Source of the DNA: Rhodococcus sp. SGAir0479
GTDB lineage: Bacteria; Actinomycetota; Actinomycetes; Mycobacteriales; Mycobacteriaceae
Reading direction: 5' to 3'
DNA: 64,000 bases
NCBI RefSeq assembly: GCF_005484805.1
Contig: NZ_CP039432.1
Location: forward strand, 3,968,001-4,032,000
Of the stretch, positions 7,510-17,494 are shown in pieces. Numbering within the stretch: the stretch's first letter is position 1; each line of letters starts with the position of its first letter. Position numbers and translations under genes: made by a program. Below the pieces are notes generated by a model, which did no database searches, was not told the DNA's origin, and saw nothing but the letters and a program-made list of their open reading frames with translations.

Positions 7510-9060
7510 ATGGTCACCACCCCGACCGGCGGCGCGATGCCGTCGCCCACCGACCCCACAGGTCGGCACAGCGAGGACGGCTGGAGCTTCCGCCTCGCAC
7601 TCTCGCTGCTCTCGATCGTGCTGCTGCTCGAGCTGCTCGCGGTCAGCTACATGATGATCTCGACGGCCCTGCCGGCGATCTCCATGCACTACCAGACCAC
7701 GCAGGGCGCGTGGCTGTTGACCGCATTCCTACTGGTGGGCGCCATGGCGGCGCCGCTGATCGGCAAGCTCGCGGACATGTACGGCAAGCGCAAGATGCTG
7801 CTGGCCTGCGTCGGTATCTCGCTCGTCGGTTCGTTCCTGTCGGCCATCGCGACGTCGTACGCCATGATGATCACCGGCCGCTGCCTGGCGGGCCTGATGG
7901 TGCCGACCCTGTTCCTCAGCTACTCGCTGATCCGCGACGTCTTCCCACCGAAGACGGTTGCGCTCGCAGTCAGTATCGCCACCAGCGGTATGGGCCTGAT
8001 CGCGATCGCGGCACCGTTCCTCACCGGTTGGCTGCTCGACGACTTCGGCTTCCGGGCCATCTTCTGGTTCTTCGTGGTCTGCCTGATCGTGCTCGGCGGC
8101 CTGATCCAGCTCACGACGCCCGAGTCGAACGTGCGTCTGCGCTCGCGGATCGACCTGGTGGGCGCCGTACTGCTCGGCGGCGGTATCGCCGGCATCCTCA
8201 TCGCGGTCAGCTTCGGTCCCAGCTGGGGCTGGACCGACGGCGGCACCCTCGCCTACCTCGTCGGCGGCATCGTGCTGCTGGGCGGCTGGGTGGTGTCCGC
8301 TCGGATGATCGCCGAACCGCTGATCGACCTCGACGTGCTGGGCAAGCGTCCCGTGCTGCTCACCACCATCAGCGCCGGCGTGGTCTACGGTTCGTCGGGC
8401 CTGTTCACCATCCTGCTGCCCATGATGGTCATGACTCCGGCGCTGTTCGGACTGGGCTACGGCTTCGGTGTCGATGCCGAGGGCTTCGCGCTGTACCAGG
8501 TGCCGATCGGCGGCGCCGTCGTCCTCGGTGGTCTGCTCGTCGGCACCCTCGTCGGCCGCAACATGCGTCCGCGGCCGCTGCTGGTGACCGGCCTGCTGCT
8601 CAACGCACTGGCATTCGCGCTCATCGCGCAGACCCACGACGCCAAGGCCGTCGTCATGATCATCTGTGCCATCTTCGGTTTCGGCATGGGCATGGGCTAC
8701 GCCTCGATCCCGAACCTGCTGATCGAGGCCGTGCCGCCGCAGCTGCAGGCCAGCTCCGCGTCGATGGTGGGTGTCTCGCAGTCCGTGTTCCCGGCGATCC
8801 TGCCGGTCGTCGCGTTCGCGGTGATGAACAACTCGCACATCGTCGCGTTCCCGCCGGAAATCCAGGCGACGCTGCAGGGCGCGGTGTTCTACGACAACGC
8901 CGGCTTCCAGGTGGCGTTCTGGATCGGCGCGGCCTTCGCCCTGGTGGGTGCCGGTGTCGCGTTCCTGCTGCCGCGCCGGATCGAGCAGGTGGAGGTGCCG
9001 GCGGCGGCCGCGACGGTGCGCGCCGCCCACGACGGCGACGGACTGGTCGCCGCGGGCTGA
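7510..9060 (+). CDS. MFS drug-efflux transporter, DHA2 (14-TM) type
   Basis: A 516-residue polytopic membrane protein. After a hydrophilic N-terminus of about 25 residues come regularly spaced hydrophobic helices. The MFS motif A (GKLADMYGKRKMLL) follows TM2, and an internal break fits a 14-helix DHA2 protein of the EmrB/QacA group, which exports drugs or lipophilic compounds by proton antiport. ATG 7510 was preferred over in-frame upstream codons because AAAGGA at 7496-7501 sits at correct spacing, and the upstream extension would include the hairpin leader. The C-terminus carries a short charged tail. It stands between two PBP genes; whether it handles envelope substrates is unknown. Confidence 0.9.
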   Translation: MVTTPTGGAMPSPTDPTGRHSEDGWSFRLALSLLSIVLLLELLAVSYMMISTALPAISMHYQTTQGAWLLTAFLLVGAMAAPLIGKLADMYGKRKMLLACVGISLVGSFLSAIATSYAMMITGRCLAGLMVPTLFLSYSLIRDVFPPKTVALAVSIATSGMGLIAIAAPFLTGWLLDDFGFRAIFWFFVVCLIVLGGLIQLTTPESNVRLRSRIDLVGAVLLGGGIAGILIAVSFGPSWGWTDGGTLAYLVGGIVLLGGWVVSARMIAEPLIDLDVLGKRPVLLTTISAGVVYGSSGLFTILLPMMVMTPALFGLGYGFGVDAEGFALYQVPIGGAVVLGGLLVGTLVGRNMRPRPLLVTGLLLNALAFALIAQTHDAKAVVMIICAIFGFGMGMGYASIPNLLIEAVPPQLQASSASMVGVSQSVFPAILPVVAFAVMNNSHIVAFPPEIQATLQGAVFYDNAGFQVAFWIGAAFALVGAGVAFLLPRRIEQVEVPAAAATVRAAHDGDGLVAAG

Positions 9061-9100
9061 CCCACGGAAACGATCCGGGTCCGGCTCCCGCCGGTCGGAC

Positions 9101-11362
9101 TCAGCCGGGAAGCGGAATCGTGACCCCCGGCAGGACCTGGATTCCCGGCGCCGGAGCGGGGGGCGGCGCCGGGACCGGAGGGGGAGCAGGCGCCTGTGGA
9201 ACGGGAACAGGCGCCTGCTGCTGTTGCTGCTGGGGGGCGGGCTCGTTCCACTGCTGTTGTGGTGTCTGCTGGACCGGCGCCTGCGGGACCGCCCGGGACG
9301 GGGGCGGGGTCCACTGTGGTTCCTCGTCGTAGGTCTGCACCGGCCGCTGCCGCGTCGGCGCCTGCTGCGTCTCGTCCCGGTCGGTGGTGCGCGGTGGTGA
9401 ATTGTCCGTCGTCGCAGGTGCACCGGCCTGCCGGCCGGGCGGTTGCTGGGCCGCCGAGAACTGCTCGTTGGGCGTCCCGGCCAGCGCGCCGTCCATCGTC
9501 TCCTTCCAGATGTCCGACGGCAGCCCGGAGCCGTACACCGCGCCGCCCCAGCTGGTGCGGACCGCCGTCCCGTCCGGGGTCCCCACCCACACCGCGGTCG
9601 ACAGCGACGGCGTGAAGCCCACCATCCAGGCGTCCTTGTTCTCGTCGGTGTCGCCGAGCTGCACGGTGCCGGTCTTGGCGGCCGACGGGCGTCCCCCCGC
9701 CAGGCCGTGGCCCCGCGAGTACGCCGCGATCGGCCCCATCGCCTGCGTGACGGTGTCGGCGATCGCCGGGTCGATCCGCTGCTCGCCACCGTCGGGCGCC
9801 CGGTCGAGCAGCACCCGGCCGTCGGCGTCGACCACCTTCTGCACGAAGTACGGTGCGCGGAACTTGCCCGACGCCGCGAGCGTCGCATACGCCGACGCCA
9901 TGTCGATGGGCCGGGTCTGGTACTGGCCCAGCACGATTCCGGTCTCCGGGGGACCACCGAACTGCGTGAGGGTGTCGTAGTCGAGGCCCGGGACACGCTT
10001 GGGGATCCCGGCCTGGTGCGCGGCGTCGGCGATCTTCTGGGCACCGTTCTCCATCGACAGCGCCAGCCGGTAGTAGCTGGTGTTCAGTGATCGTTTGAGC
10101 GCCTCCGCGAGACTGCAGGTACCGCACGTCTCGCCCTCGACGTTCTCGATGGTGAGGTCGCCGACGGTCAGCGGCGCGCTGCTGAACGGCGTGGTGAGCG
10201 GCACCTTGTCCTGCAGGGCCGCGACGGCGCCGAACACCTTGAACGACGACCCGGTCTGCAGCCCGGCCTGCGCGAAGTCGTAACCGGTGCCCTCGGTGCC
10301 GCCGTAGTACGCGCGCACCGCGCCCGAGCGCGGATCGATCGACACCACCGCGGCGCGCAACTGGTCGGGCTGCCCGTCGAGCGTCCGGCCCACCGCGTCG
10401 ACGGCGGCCTGCTGGGCCTTCGCGTCGATCGTCGTGGTGATCTGCAGACCGCCGGTGTCGATGTCGCGTCGGCTGATTCCCGACGCCTCGAGCTCCCGGG
10501 TCACCTGCGCCCGGATCAGGCCCTCCGGTCCGGCTGTGTCGGAGGGGGAGGGCGGGGCCTGCGGCAGCACCTCCGGGAACACGATGGCGGCCCGCTCGGG
10601 CGCCGCCAGCACACCCATCTCGACCATGCCGTCGAGCACGTAGTTCCACCGCTCCTGCAGCGCCTCGGGGTCGGTGGCGGGATCGAGGGCGGACGGGCTC
10701 TGGATCACCGAGGCCAACACCGCCCCTTCGGCGAGCGTCAACTGGTCGACGGGCTTGCCGAAGAACGCGGTGGCAGCCTGCCCGATGCCGTACGCGTTGC
10801 GCCCGAAATAGATGGTGTTGAGGTACGCGGCGAGGATCTCGTCCTTGGACCACTGCCGGGCCATCTTCGCCGAGACCACCAGCTCCCGCGCCTTGCGGGC
10901 CACGTTGCGGTCGGTGCCCACCAGCGCGTTCTTGACGTACTGCTGCGTGATCGTCGACCCGCCGCCGGCGCTCTCCCGGCCCAGCACGTTGTCCCGTCCG
11001 GCCCGCAGGAACCCCGAGATCGAGTACCCGGGGTTGGAGTAGAAGTCGCGGTCCTCCGCGGACAGCACCGCGTTGCGGACGGACCCGGGAACCGTCTCGA
11101 GCGGCACCTCGGTGCGGTTGCCCTCCGGCGGCACCACCGTCGTCACCACGGTCGAGCCGTCGGACGCGAGAACCGTCGCGACCTGGTTGGGGCGCATCTC
11201 GTCCGGGCTCGGCACGTCGGCCAGGAGGTACGCGGCGCCGAGCGCGACGAGCGGGGCGATCACGACCACGGCGAGGATGCGCACGATCGTGCGGCGGCGG
11301 TGTCGGGGCCGGCGTCGGGCGTGCTCGGCTTGTTCGGGTGTCGGGCTGCTCGTGGGACTCAC
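9101..11362 (-). CDS. bifunctional penicillin-binding protein, PonA type (copy 2)
   Basis: A 753-residue class A PBP. It has an Arg-rich cytoplasmic N-terminus (RRRPRHRRR) and one membrane anchor. The GT51 motifs are SAEDRDFYSNPGYS, GGSTITQQYVKN and ILAAYLNTIYFGR. The transpeptidase motifs are TGSSFK, RSLNTSY and KTGT. Its tail is longer than that of copy 1, rich in Gln and Pro (including a run of six Gln), and ends in VLPGVTIPLPG. GTG 11362 was chosen: GGAAG lies 8 nt upstream, and the residues before it in the open frame are not membrane-protein-like. It lies in tandem with copy 1 on the same strand, separated by the MFS gene, which points to a local duplication followed by divergence of the tails. 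Confidence 0.93.
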   Translation of the reverse strand: MSPTSSPTPEQAEHARRRPRHRRRTIVRILAVVVIAPLVALGAAYLLADVPSPDEMRPNQVATVLASDGSTVVTTVVPPEGNRTEVPLETVPGSVRNAVLSAEDRDFYSNPGYSISGFLRAGRDNVLGRESAGGGSTITQQYVKNALVGTDRNVARKARELVVSAKMARQWSKDEILAAYLNTIYFGRNAYGIGQAATAFFGKPVDQLTLAEGAVLASVIQSPSALDPATDPEALQERWNYVLDGMVEMGVLAAPERAAIVFPEVLPQAPPSPSDTAGPEGLIRAQVTRELEASGISRRDIDTGGLQITTTIDAKAQQAAVDAVGRTLDGQPDQLRAAVVSIDPRSGAVRAYYGGTEGTGYDFAQAGLQTGSSFKVFGAVAALQDKVPLTTPFSSAPLTVGDLTIENVEGETCGTCSLAEALKRSLNTSYYRLALSMENGAQKIADAAHQAGIPKRVPGLDYDTLTQFGGPPETGIVLGQYQTRPIDMASAYATLAASGKFRAPYFVQKVVDADGRVLLDRAPDGGEQRIDPAIADTVTQAMGPIAAYSRGHGLAGGRPSAAKTGTVQLGDTDENKDAWMVGFTPSLSTAVWVGTPDGTAVRTSWGGAVYGSGLPSDIWKETMDGALAGTPNEQFSAAQQPPGRQAGAPATTDNSPPRTTDRDETQQAPTRQRPVQTYDEEPQWTPPPSRAVPQAPVQQTPQQQWNEPAPQQQQQQAPVPVPQAPAPPPVPAPPPAPAPGIQVLPGVTIPLPG

Positions 11363-11529
11363 GCAGGCAACTTCCGGTCCGCAATCGGCGATCCGACCGC
11401 GCCCCCAACCGGGGTCGATCGAATCCGGTCGTTCCCCGATAGTGGCACCTGACGGCGCACGCGGCACGTCGAACGACCCAGCCGCGAGGACGGACCTCGC
11501 ATACCCGGCGCTGCGGCCGACCCCACCCT

Positions 11530-11591
11530 CGCGTTGTGCGCATTGCCGCGGATCCACGCCCGAATTCGGCGCGACAGGTGCGCAGAACGCG
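11530..11591. repeat. imperfect inverted repeat, copy B of a dispersed palindrome; likely terminator
   Basis: Arms at 11530-11550 and 11570-11591 are separated by 19 nt. The right arm differs from the right arm of the perfect inverted repeat at 21300-21321 by only 3 bases in 22, and both elements have a 19-nt spacer. It lies just downstream of the sugar-transport operon on the minus strand and can act as its terminator. Confidence 0.6.
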
Positions 11592-11627
11592 GAAGGAGGA
11601 GGGGGCGAGGGAGGGGGAAAGCGGAGA

Positions 11628-11819
11628 TCAGGTGCGGCGGTGCAGGACGATCGCGGCGACGAGGACGACGACGCACGCCAGCAGCACCAGCGACGCCGTC
11701 ACCGACGGCTCGCCGCGCACGATCGGCACGACGGCCGCCAGGAACGCCATGAACGTGAAGAACCCGAGGATGCCGATCAGCATCTCGAGGGGCTGGCGGC
11801 CCCGCGGCGGCCTACCCAT
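11628..11819 (-). CDS. small two-helix membrane protein at end of sugar ABC operon
   Basis: A 63-residue protein not recognised as a named family. A basic N-terminus (MGRPPRGR) is followed by two hydrophobic helices, about residues 13-34 and 41-58, and it ends in HRRT. Its ATG lies 14 nt after the stop of the MalG-type permease gene on the same strand, so it is the last cistron of the carbohydrate importer operon. It could be an accessory membrane subunit of the transporter or simply co-transcribed. No cysteine or charged residue lies inside the helices except at the loop. Confidence 0.7.
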   Translation of the reverse strand: MGRPPRGRQPLEMLIGILGFFTFMAFLAAVVPIVRGEPSVTASLVLLACVVVLVAAIVLHRRT

Positions 11820-11833
11820 GTCGCGCGGTCATG

Positions 11834-12820
11834 TCAGCTCTTCACGCCACCGGCGGTCAGGCCCGACACGATGCGGCGCTGGAACAGCAGCACCATGATC
11901 ACCAGCGGGATGGTCACGAGCGTGCCGGCCGCCATGATCGCCGCGTACGGCTGTTCCCACGAGTTGGCGCCCGCGAACCGGGCGATCGCGACGGTGACCG
12001 GCTCGGTCTTCTCCGTCGACAGCAGGCTCGCGAGCATGAACTCGTTCCACGTCGCGATGAACGCCAGGATCGCGGTGGTGAACAGTGCGGGCGCGGCCAG
12101 CGGCAGGATCACCAGCCGGAACGCTTGGAAGCGGCTCGCGCCGTCGATGCGGGCGGCCTCCTCGAGTTCCCACGGCAGGTCCGACAGGAACGACGTGAGC
12201 GTGTAGATCGTCAGCGGCAGCACGAACGAGATGTTCGGGATGATCAGCGCCTGGTACTGGCCGATCCAGCCCATGTCACCGAACAGCTGGAACAGCGGTG
12301 TCATGAGCGCGACGGTCGGGAACATCGACGCGCCCAGGATGATGCCGGTGACGACGTACTTGCCGCGGAACTCGATGCGGGCGAGGGCGTACGACGCGAA
12401 CACGCCGAGCAGCAGACCGACGGCCGTCGTCACCACACCGATGATCAGGCTGTTGACGATGGCGCCGAGGAAGTCGTTGCCCTTCTCCGTCGAGAGCGCC
12501 GCCCGGAAGTTGTCGAGCGTGAGGTACGTGGGCCACGGCGTGGTGTCGAAGGTGTGGTCGACCTGCCGGAACGCGGTGACGACCATCCAGTAGAACGGCG
12601 CCAGTCCCCAGATCAGGATGATCGCCACCCCGAGATAGGTGCGGGCGAGCTTGCCGCGGTCGGTGCGGCGGCGCTTGTCGTACACGCGCGGCTCCGCCGG
12701 GGGCACGGCGGCGGCCGGTGCCGCCGTGGTCGCCGTGGTCGTCGTGGTCGTCGACGCCTCCACCGGGGTGTCGGCCTGCGCCTCGACGTCGTCGTCGGCC
12801 CTGCTGTGACGGCCCATCAT
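11834..12820 (-). CDS. carbohydrate ABC transporter permease, MalG type
   Basis: A 328-residue inner-membrane permease. The cytoplasmic N-terminus of about 55 residues contains a Thr/Ala-rich stretch (STTTTTTATTAAPAAAV), followed by six hydrophobic helices. The EAA-loop segment ELEEAARIDGASRFQAF contacts the ATPase. ATG 12820 overlaps the stop of the upstream permease by 4 bp (ATGA); a second ATG follows directly. It pairs with the MalF-type permease, the lipoprotein at 13943 and the ATPase at 15372 to form one importer. Confidence 0.92.
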   Translation of the reverse strand: MMGRHSRADDDVEAQADTPVEASTTTTTTATTAAPAAAVPPAEPRVYDKRRRTDRGKLARTYLGVAIILIWGLAPFYWMVVTAFRQVDHTFDTTPWPTYLTLDNFRAALSTEKGNDFLGAIVNSLIIGVVTTAVGLLLGVFASYALARIEFRGKYVVTGIILGASMFPTVALMTPLFQLFGDMGWIGQYQALIIPNISFVLPLTIYTLTSFLSDLPWELEEAARIDGASRFQAFRLVILPLAAPALFTTAILAFIATWNEFMLASLLSTEKTEPVTVAIARFAGANSWEQPYAAIMAAGTLVTIPLVIMVLLFQRRIVSGLTAGGVKS

Positions 12821-13908
12821 CGATCAGCTCCCTTCCGCTGCTCGTCCTGGGTGCGCACCGCGTTGGCGCCGAGGAACTTCACCATCACGAACGCCACCGC
12901 GAAGATCAGCAGGAAGATCAGCGTCGACAGCGCCGACGCGCTCTGGAAGTTGCCCTGCCGGATGTCGGCCATCACCAGGATGGACAGCGTCGTGTTGGGG
13001 GTTGCGCCGGACGTGCCCGACAGGATGGCCGGCAGGTCGTACATGCGCAGCACGTCGAGGGTGCGGAACAGGACCGCAACCATGAGCGCCGGCTTGACCA
13101 GCGGGAGCGTGATCTTGGTGAACCGCTGCCACGCGCTGGCGCCGTCGACCTTGGCGGCCTCGTAGACGTCCTGCGGGATCATCTGCAGACCCGCGAGGAT
13201 GAGCAACGCCATGAACGGCGTCGTCTTCCAGACGTCGGCGATGATGACCGCGAACCGCGACGCCCACGGGTCGGTGGTCCACGCGATCGAGGTGCCGAGC
13301 AGCTTGTTGGCGATGCCGTTCTCGGCGAAGATGAAGAACCACAGCTTCGCGGTGACCGCGGTGGGGATGGCCCACGGGATCAGCACGCTCGCGCGGAGCA
13401 GGGAGCGACCCCAGAAGGTCTTGCCCATGACCGTCGCCATCCACAGACCGAGGAGCACCTCGATCGCGACCGTGACGACGGCGAAGAAGATCGTGACGCC
13501 TGCAGCGGACCAGAAGTCGTGTGCCAGGGTGCCGGGGGGACACGTCCCCGAGCCGGAACCGCAGTCCTGCACGAGCCACTGCAGGTAGTGCTTGAACCCG
13601 GCGAACCCGCCGTCGGTGAACCGGCCGGTGTCCGGGTCGATGCCCTTGTTCGCCTGGAACGACAGGTAGACCGCGCGGGCGACCGGGTACACGATCACGA
13701 CGGCCAGGATCACCATCGTCGGAGCGATCAGCCAGATCGGTCGGAAATCGCGCTTCTTGCGCGGTGTGACCTCTCGCGGTGCGTCGTGACCCGTGCGCCC
13801 GGTGTCGGACGCCTCGCGCCCGGAAGCGCGACCGCCGTGGTCGGGGTCGTCGACCCCGACCACGGCGCGGGCCTCGTCTGCTCGCCTCAGCTCAGCAGAG
13901 TCAGCCAT
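12817..13908 (-). CDS. carbohydrate ABC transporter permease, MalF type
   Basis: A 363-residue inner-membrane permease with a hydrophilic N-terminus of about 60 residues and six predicted helices. The EAA-type loop VYEAAKVDGASAWQRF is near the C-terminal third. A periplasmic loop after the first helix carries two Cys (QDCGSGSGTCPPG). ATG 13908 lies 34 nt after the binding-protein gene. It overlaps the MalG-type gene by 4 bp and forms the heterodimeric channel with it. Confidence 0.92.
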   Translation of the reverse strand: MADSAELRRADEARAVVGVDDPDHGGRASGREASDTGRTGHDAPREVTPRKKRDFRPIWLIAPTMVILAVVIVYPVARAVYLSFQANKGIDPDTGRFTDGGFAGFKHYLQWLVQDCGSGSGTCPPGTLAHDFWSAAGVTIFFAVVTVAIEVLLGLWMATVMGKTFWGRSLLRASVLIPWAIPTAVTAKLWFFIFAENGIANKLLGTSIAWTTDPWASRFAVIIADVWKTTPFMALLILAGLQMIPQDVYEAAKVDGASAWQRFTKITLPLVKPALMVAVLFRTLDVLRMYDLPAILSGTSGATPNTTLSILVMADIRQGNFQSASALSTLIFLLIFAVAFVMVKFLGANAVRTQDEQRKGADR

Positions 13909-13942
13909 CGTGCGTTACCTGATCTCTCGTGTTCGAACGCGC

Positions 13943-15226
13943 CTACTTGGCGGCGTTGTTGATCGCAGCGGTCATGTCGGTGACCGCCTGATCGACCGTG
14001 ACCTTGCCGTTCAGGGCAGCGCTCGCGTTGTCCTGGATGGCCTTGGAGATCGCGGTGTAGTACGGCGTGACCGGACGCGGCTTCGCGTTCTCGAGCGCGG
14101 CCTTCAGGGCCGGCAGGTACGGGTACTTGGCCTGCAGACCCGCATCGTCGTACACCGACTTGAGGACCGGCGGGAAGGACGCGTCCGCGAACGACATCTG
14201 ATTCTCCTCGTTCTGGACGAACGCGACGAAGTCACGCGCGGTCGCCTTGTTCTTCGAGAAGACGTTGATGCCGTTGTTGTAGCCGCCCAGCGTGGAGGCG
14301 CCGGCACCGGTCGGGCCGACGATCGGCGCGACGCCGACGTTGCCCTTCACCTTGGAACCGTCCTTCTCCGCGTTGTCCCACATGTACGGCCAGTTGTAGG
14401 CGTACATCGACTCGCCACCGACGAACGCGAGGTTGGTCTCCTCCTCGGTGAAGCCGGTGGAGCGCTTCGCGATCTGGCCCGCCTGGTAGGCGTCGACCAT
14501 GGCCTGGATGCCGGCCTTGGACTCCGTCGACGCGACCTCGGGGGTGCTGCCGTCGGACCCGACGACCGCGCCGCCCCACGAATTGATGAACTGCGTGGTG
14601 TTGACGGTCAGACCCTCGTACTGCTTGAGCTGGGTGACCAGGCAGTCCTGCACGCCCTTGTCCTTCGCGACCTGGCAGCTGTCGGTGAGCGCCTTCCAGT
14701 CCGCGGGCGCCTGCGGCGCCAGGTCGGTGCGGTAGTACAGCAGCTGGGCGTTGGTGTTCTGCGGGCCCGCGTACAGCTTGCCGCGGTACGTCGCCGACTC
14801 GACCGTGGCCGGCAGTAGCGCGTCGGTGTCGATCGCGAGGTCACCCTCGAGCGGCTGCAGCCAGCCGTTCGCGGCGAAGCCCGCGGTCCAGACGACGTCG
14901 AGCGCCATCACGTCGTAGTCGGCGTTGCCGGCCTGCAGCGACTGCTCGAGCTTGTTGCGCTGCTCGTCGGCCTCGCCGGGCAGCTCCTTGAGCGAGACCT
15001 TCTCGTCCGGGTGGGTCGCGTTCCACTTCTCGATCACCGGCTGCAGCTTGTCGGTGTCGTTCTTGCCCATCGCGAACGAGATCGCACCGCGGCCGTCGAG
15101 GTTCTGCGTCGCGGCGGCGTCGGCGCTGGTGCTGCCGCCGTCGTCGCTCGAGCAGCCGGCGAGCGCGAGCAGCGCGACGGCCGAGGCCGCGACCGCGACC
15201 CGCGAGCGCGTGTTGAAAGAACGCAT
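13943..15226 (-). CDS. extracellular sugar-binding lipoprotein of ABC importer
   Basis: A 427-residue lipoprotein. Its signal peptide ends in lipobox LAGC with the lipidated Cys at residue 25, followed by a Ser/Asp-rich linker and a two-lobed cluster-B type binding fold. The segment NADYDVMALDVVWTAGFAANGW is typical of trehalose/maltose-type binding proteins. ATG 15226 was chosen because AAAGGTGG precedes it and the signal peptide starts there; the frame stays open upstream. It delivers an oligosaccharide to the permeases encoded directly downstream. The sugar is not determined; trehalose or a maltose-like disaccharide is a reasonable guess. Confidence 0.9.
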   Translation of the reverse strand: MRSFNTRSRVAVAASAVALLALAGCSSDDGGSTSADAAATQNLDGRGAISFAMGKNDTDKLQPVIEKWNATHPDEKVSLKELPGEADEQRNKLEQSLQAGNADYDVMALDVVWTAGFAANGWLQPLEGDLAIDTDALLPATVESATYRGKLYAGPQNTNAQLLYYRTDLAPQAPADWKALTDSCQVAKDKGVQDCLVTQLKQYEGLTVNTTQFINSWGGAVVGSDGSTPEVASTESKAGIQAMVDAYQAGQIAKRSTGFTEEETNLAFVGGESMYAYNWPYMWDNAEKDGSKVKGNVGVAPIVGPTGAGASTLGGYNNGINVFSKNKATARDFVAFVQNEENQMSFADASFPPVLKSVYDDAGLQAKYPYLPALKAALENAKPRPVTPYYTAISKAIQDNASAALNGKVTVDQAVTDMTAAINNAAK

Positions 15227-15331
15227 GGTCCACCTTTCAGATAGACGTATCCGGCTCCGGAGGGAACGCGTTGTGACGTGCATTCCACCGGACCGAGGCA
15301 TATGTCGCCGCTTACTCTGGCACGAACGGGT

Positions 15332-15343
15332 ACCGATTTCGGT
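15332..15343. promoter_or_regulatory. candidate operator ACCGATTTCGGT before the sugar-binding gene
   Basis: A 12-bp palindrome (ACCGA-TT-TCGGT) lies in the 145-nt gap between the ATPase gene and the binding-protein gene. The gap suggests that the binding protein and permeases have their own promoter and that a LacI- or GntR-type regulator may act here. No regulator gene lies beside it. Confidence 0.35.
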
Positions 15344-15371
15344 CATTACCCCCGCACTGGACCGGTCAGGA

Positions 15372-16454
<1,083 letters not shown>

Positions 16455-16685
16455 GGTGAGCAGTCCCTTCACCGGCAGGAACGTGCCGGACGATCCGAGT
16501 CAGGGTGCACGGGTGTGCGGGCACAGCATAGGCGTCCGAAGTGTCGGAAACATCAACCGGCGGATGCCGGTGTGCGGCCGGTTCCTCCGGGTTGCGCACC
16601 CGGGTCGGTGGGCGCGCACAACCCGTGCAGCGGGCCGAGCACGGGGATACCGTGAGATGCCAGTCCCGGCGCGAAGGAGTTCCGC

Positions 16686-17480
16686 ATGTCCCGTCCCGTG
16701 CGTATCGGTATCCAGCTGCAGCCCCAGCACGCTCCCGACTACGGCAAGATCCGCGACGCCGTGCTCCGCGCCGAGGACGCCGGCGCCGATGTCGTCTTCA
16801 ACTGGGACCACTTCTACCCGCTGTACGGCGATCAGGACGGCGCGCACTTCGAGTGCTGGACCATGTTGGGCGCGTGGGCCGAACAGACCGAACGGGTCGA
16901 GATCGGTGCGCTGGTCACCGGCGGCGGCTACCGCAACCCGGACCTGTTGGCCGACATGGCCCGCACCGTCGACCACATCAGCGGCGGCCGGCTGATCCTC
17001 GGTATCGGTGCCGGATGGTTCGAGAAGGACTACGAGCAGTACGGGTACGACTTCGGCACCGCGGGCTCGCGGATCAAGCTGCTCACCGAGTACCTGCCGC
17101 GAATCACCGGGCGCCTCGACAAGCTCAATCCCCCGCCGACCCGGCGGATTCCGCTGTTGATCGGCGGCAGCGGCGAGAAGAAGATGCTGCGCCTGGTCGC
17201 GGAGTACGCCGACATCTGGCACGGGTTCGGCGACCGGGACGAATTCGCCCGCAAGTCCGCGATCCTCGGTGAGCACTGCGGGGACGTGCAGCGCGACCCG
17301 CAGCAGATCGAGCGGTCGACGTGGTGGCACGGTGTGGACGAGGCGGCGGCCTACGTCGACGCGGGTGTCACGCTGTTCACCGTGAACGCGAGCGGCCCCG
17401 ACTACGACCTCACCGAACTGCGCGACGCCGTCGCGTGGCGGGACGAGCACACCCCGCAGCAGCTCTCCGGGCTCGCGTAG
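16686..17480 (+). CDS. LLM-class (probably F420-dependent) oxidoreductase
   Basis: A 264-residue TIM-barrel protein of the bacterial-luciferase-like family. It shows the N-terminal strand RIGIQLQPQ, the segment GALVTGGGYRNPDLLADMARTVDHISGGR, and the GIGAGWFEKDY motif common in F420-dependent actinobacterial members. ATG 16686 is preceded by AAGGAG with 7-nt spacing. The gene stands 14 nt before an amino-acid importer gene on the same strand and may be co-transcribed with it. Substrate unknown; F420 rather than FMN is inferred from the host group and motif. Confidence 0.85.
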   Translation: MSRPVRIGIQLQPQHAPDYGKIRDAVLRAEDAGADVVFNWDHFYPLYGDQDGAHFECWTMLGAWAEQTERVEIGALVTGGGYRNPDLLADMARTVDHISGGRLILGIGAGWFEKDYEQYGYDFGTAGSRIKLLTEYLPRITGRLDKLNPPPTRRIPLLIGGSGEKKMLRLVAEYADIWHGFGDRDEFARKSAILGEHCGDVQRDPQQIERSTWWHGVDEAAAYVDAGVTLFTVNASGPDYDLTELRDAVAWRDEHTPQQLSGLA

Positions 17481-17494
17481 CCCCCGCCACCTCG

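Noticed and set aside
7729-10044. A 771-codon minus-strand open frame opposite the MFS gene
   Set aside because: A GC-rich shadow frame: composition is dominated by Arg, Pro and His-Asp-Glu repeats, with no domain motif, and real genes occupy the same DNA.
8889-11543. An 884-codon minus-strand open frame overlapping the second PBP gene
   Set aside because: It runs in a different frame from the clear PBP sequence and has only Arg/Gly-rich low-complexity translation.
12720-12775. Apparent trinucleotide repeat in the MalG-type permease gene
   Set aside because: It encodes a Thr/Ala-rich cytoplasmic tail within an intact reading frame; not long or regular enough to call a microsatellite.
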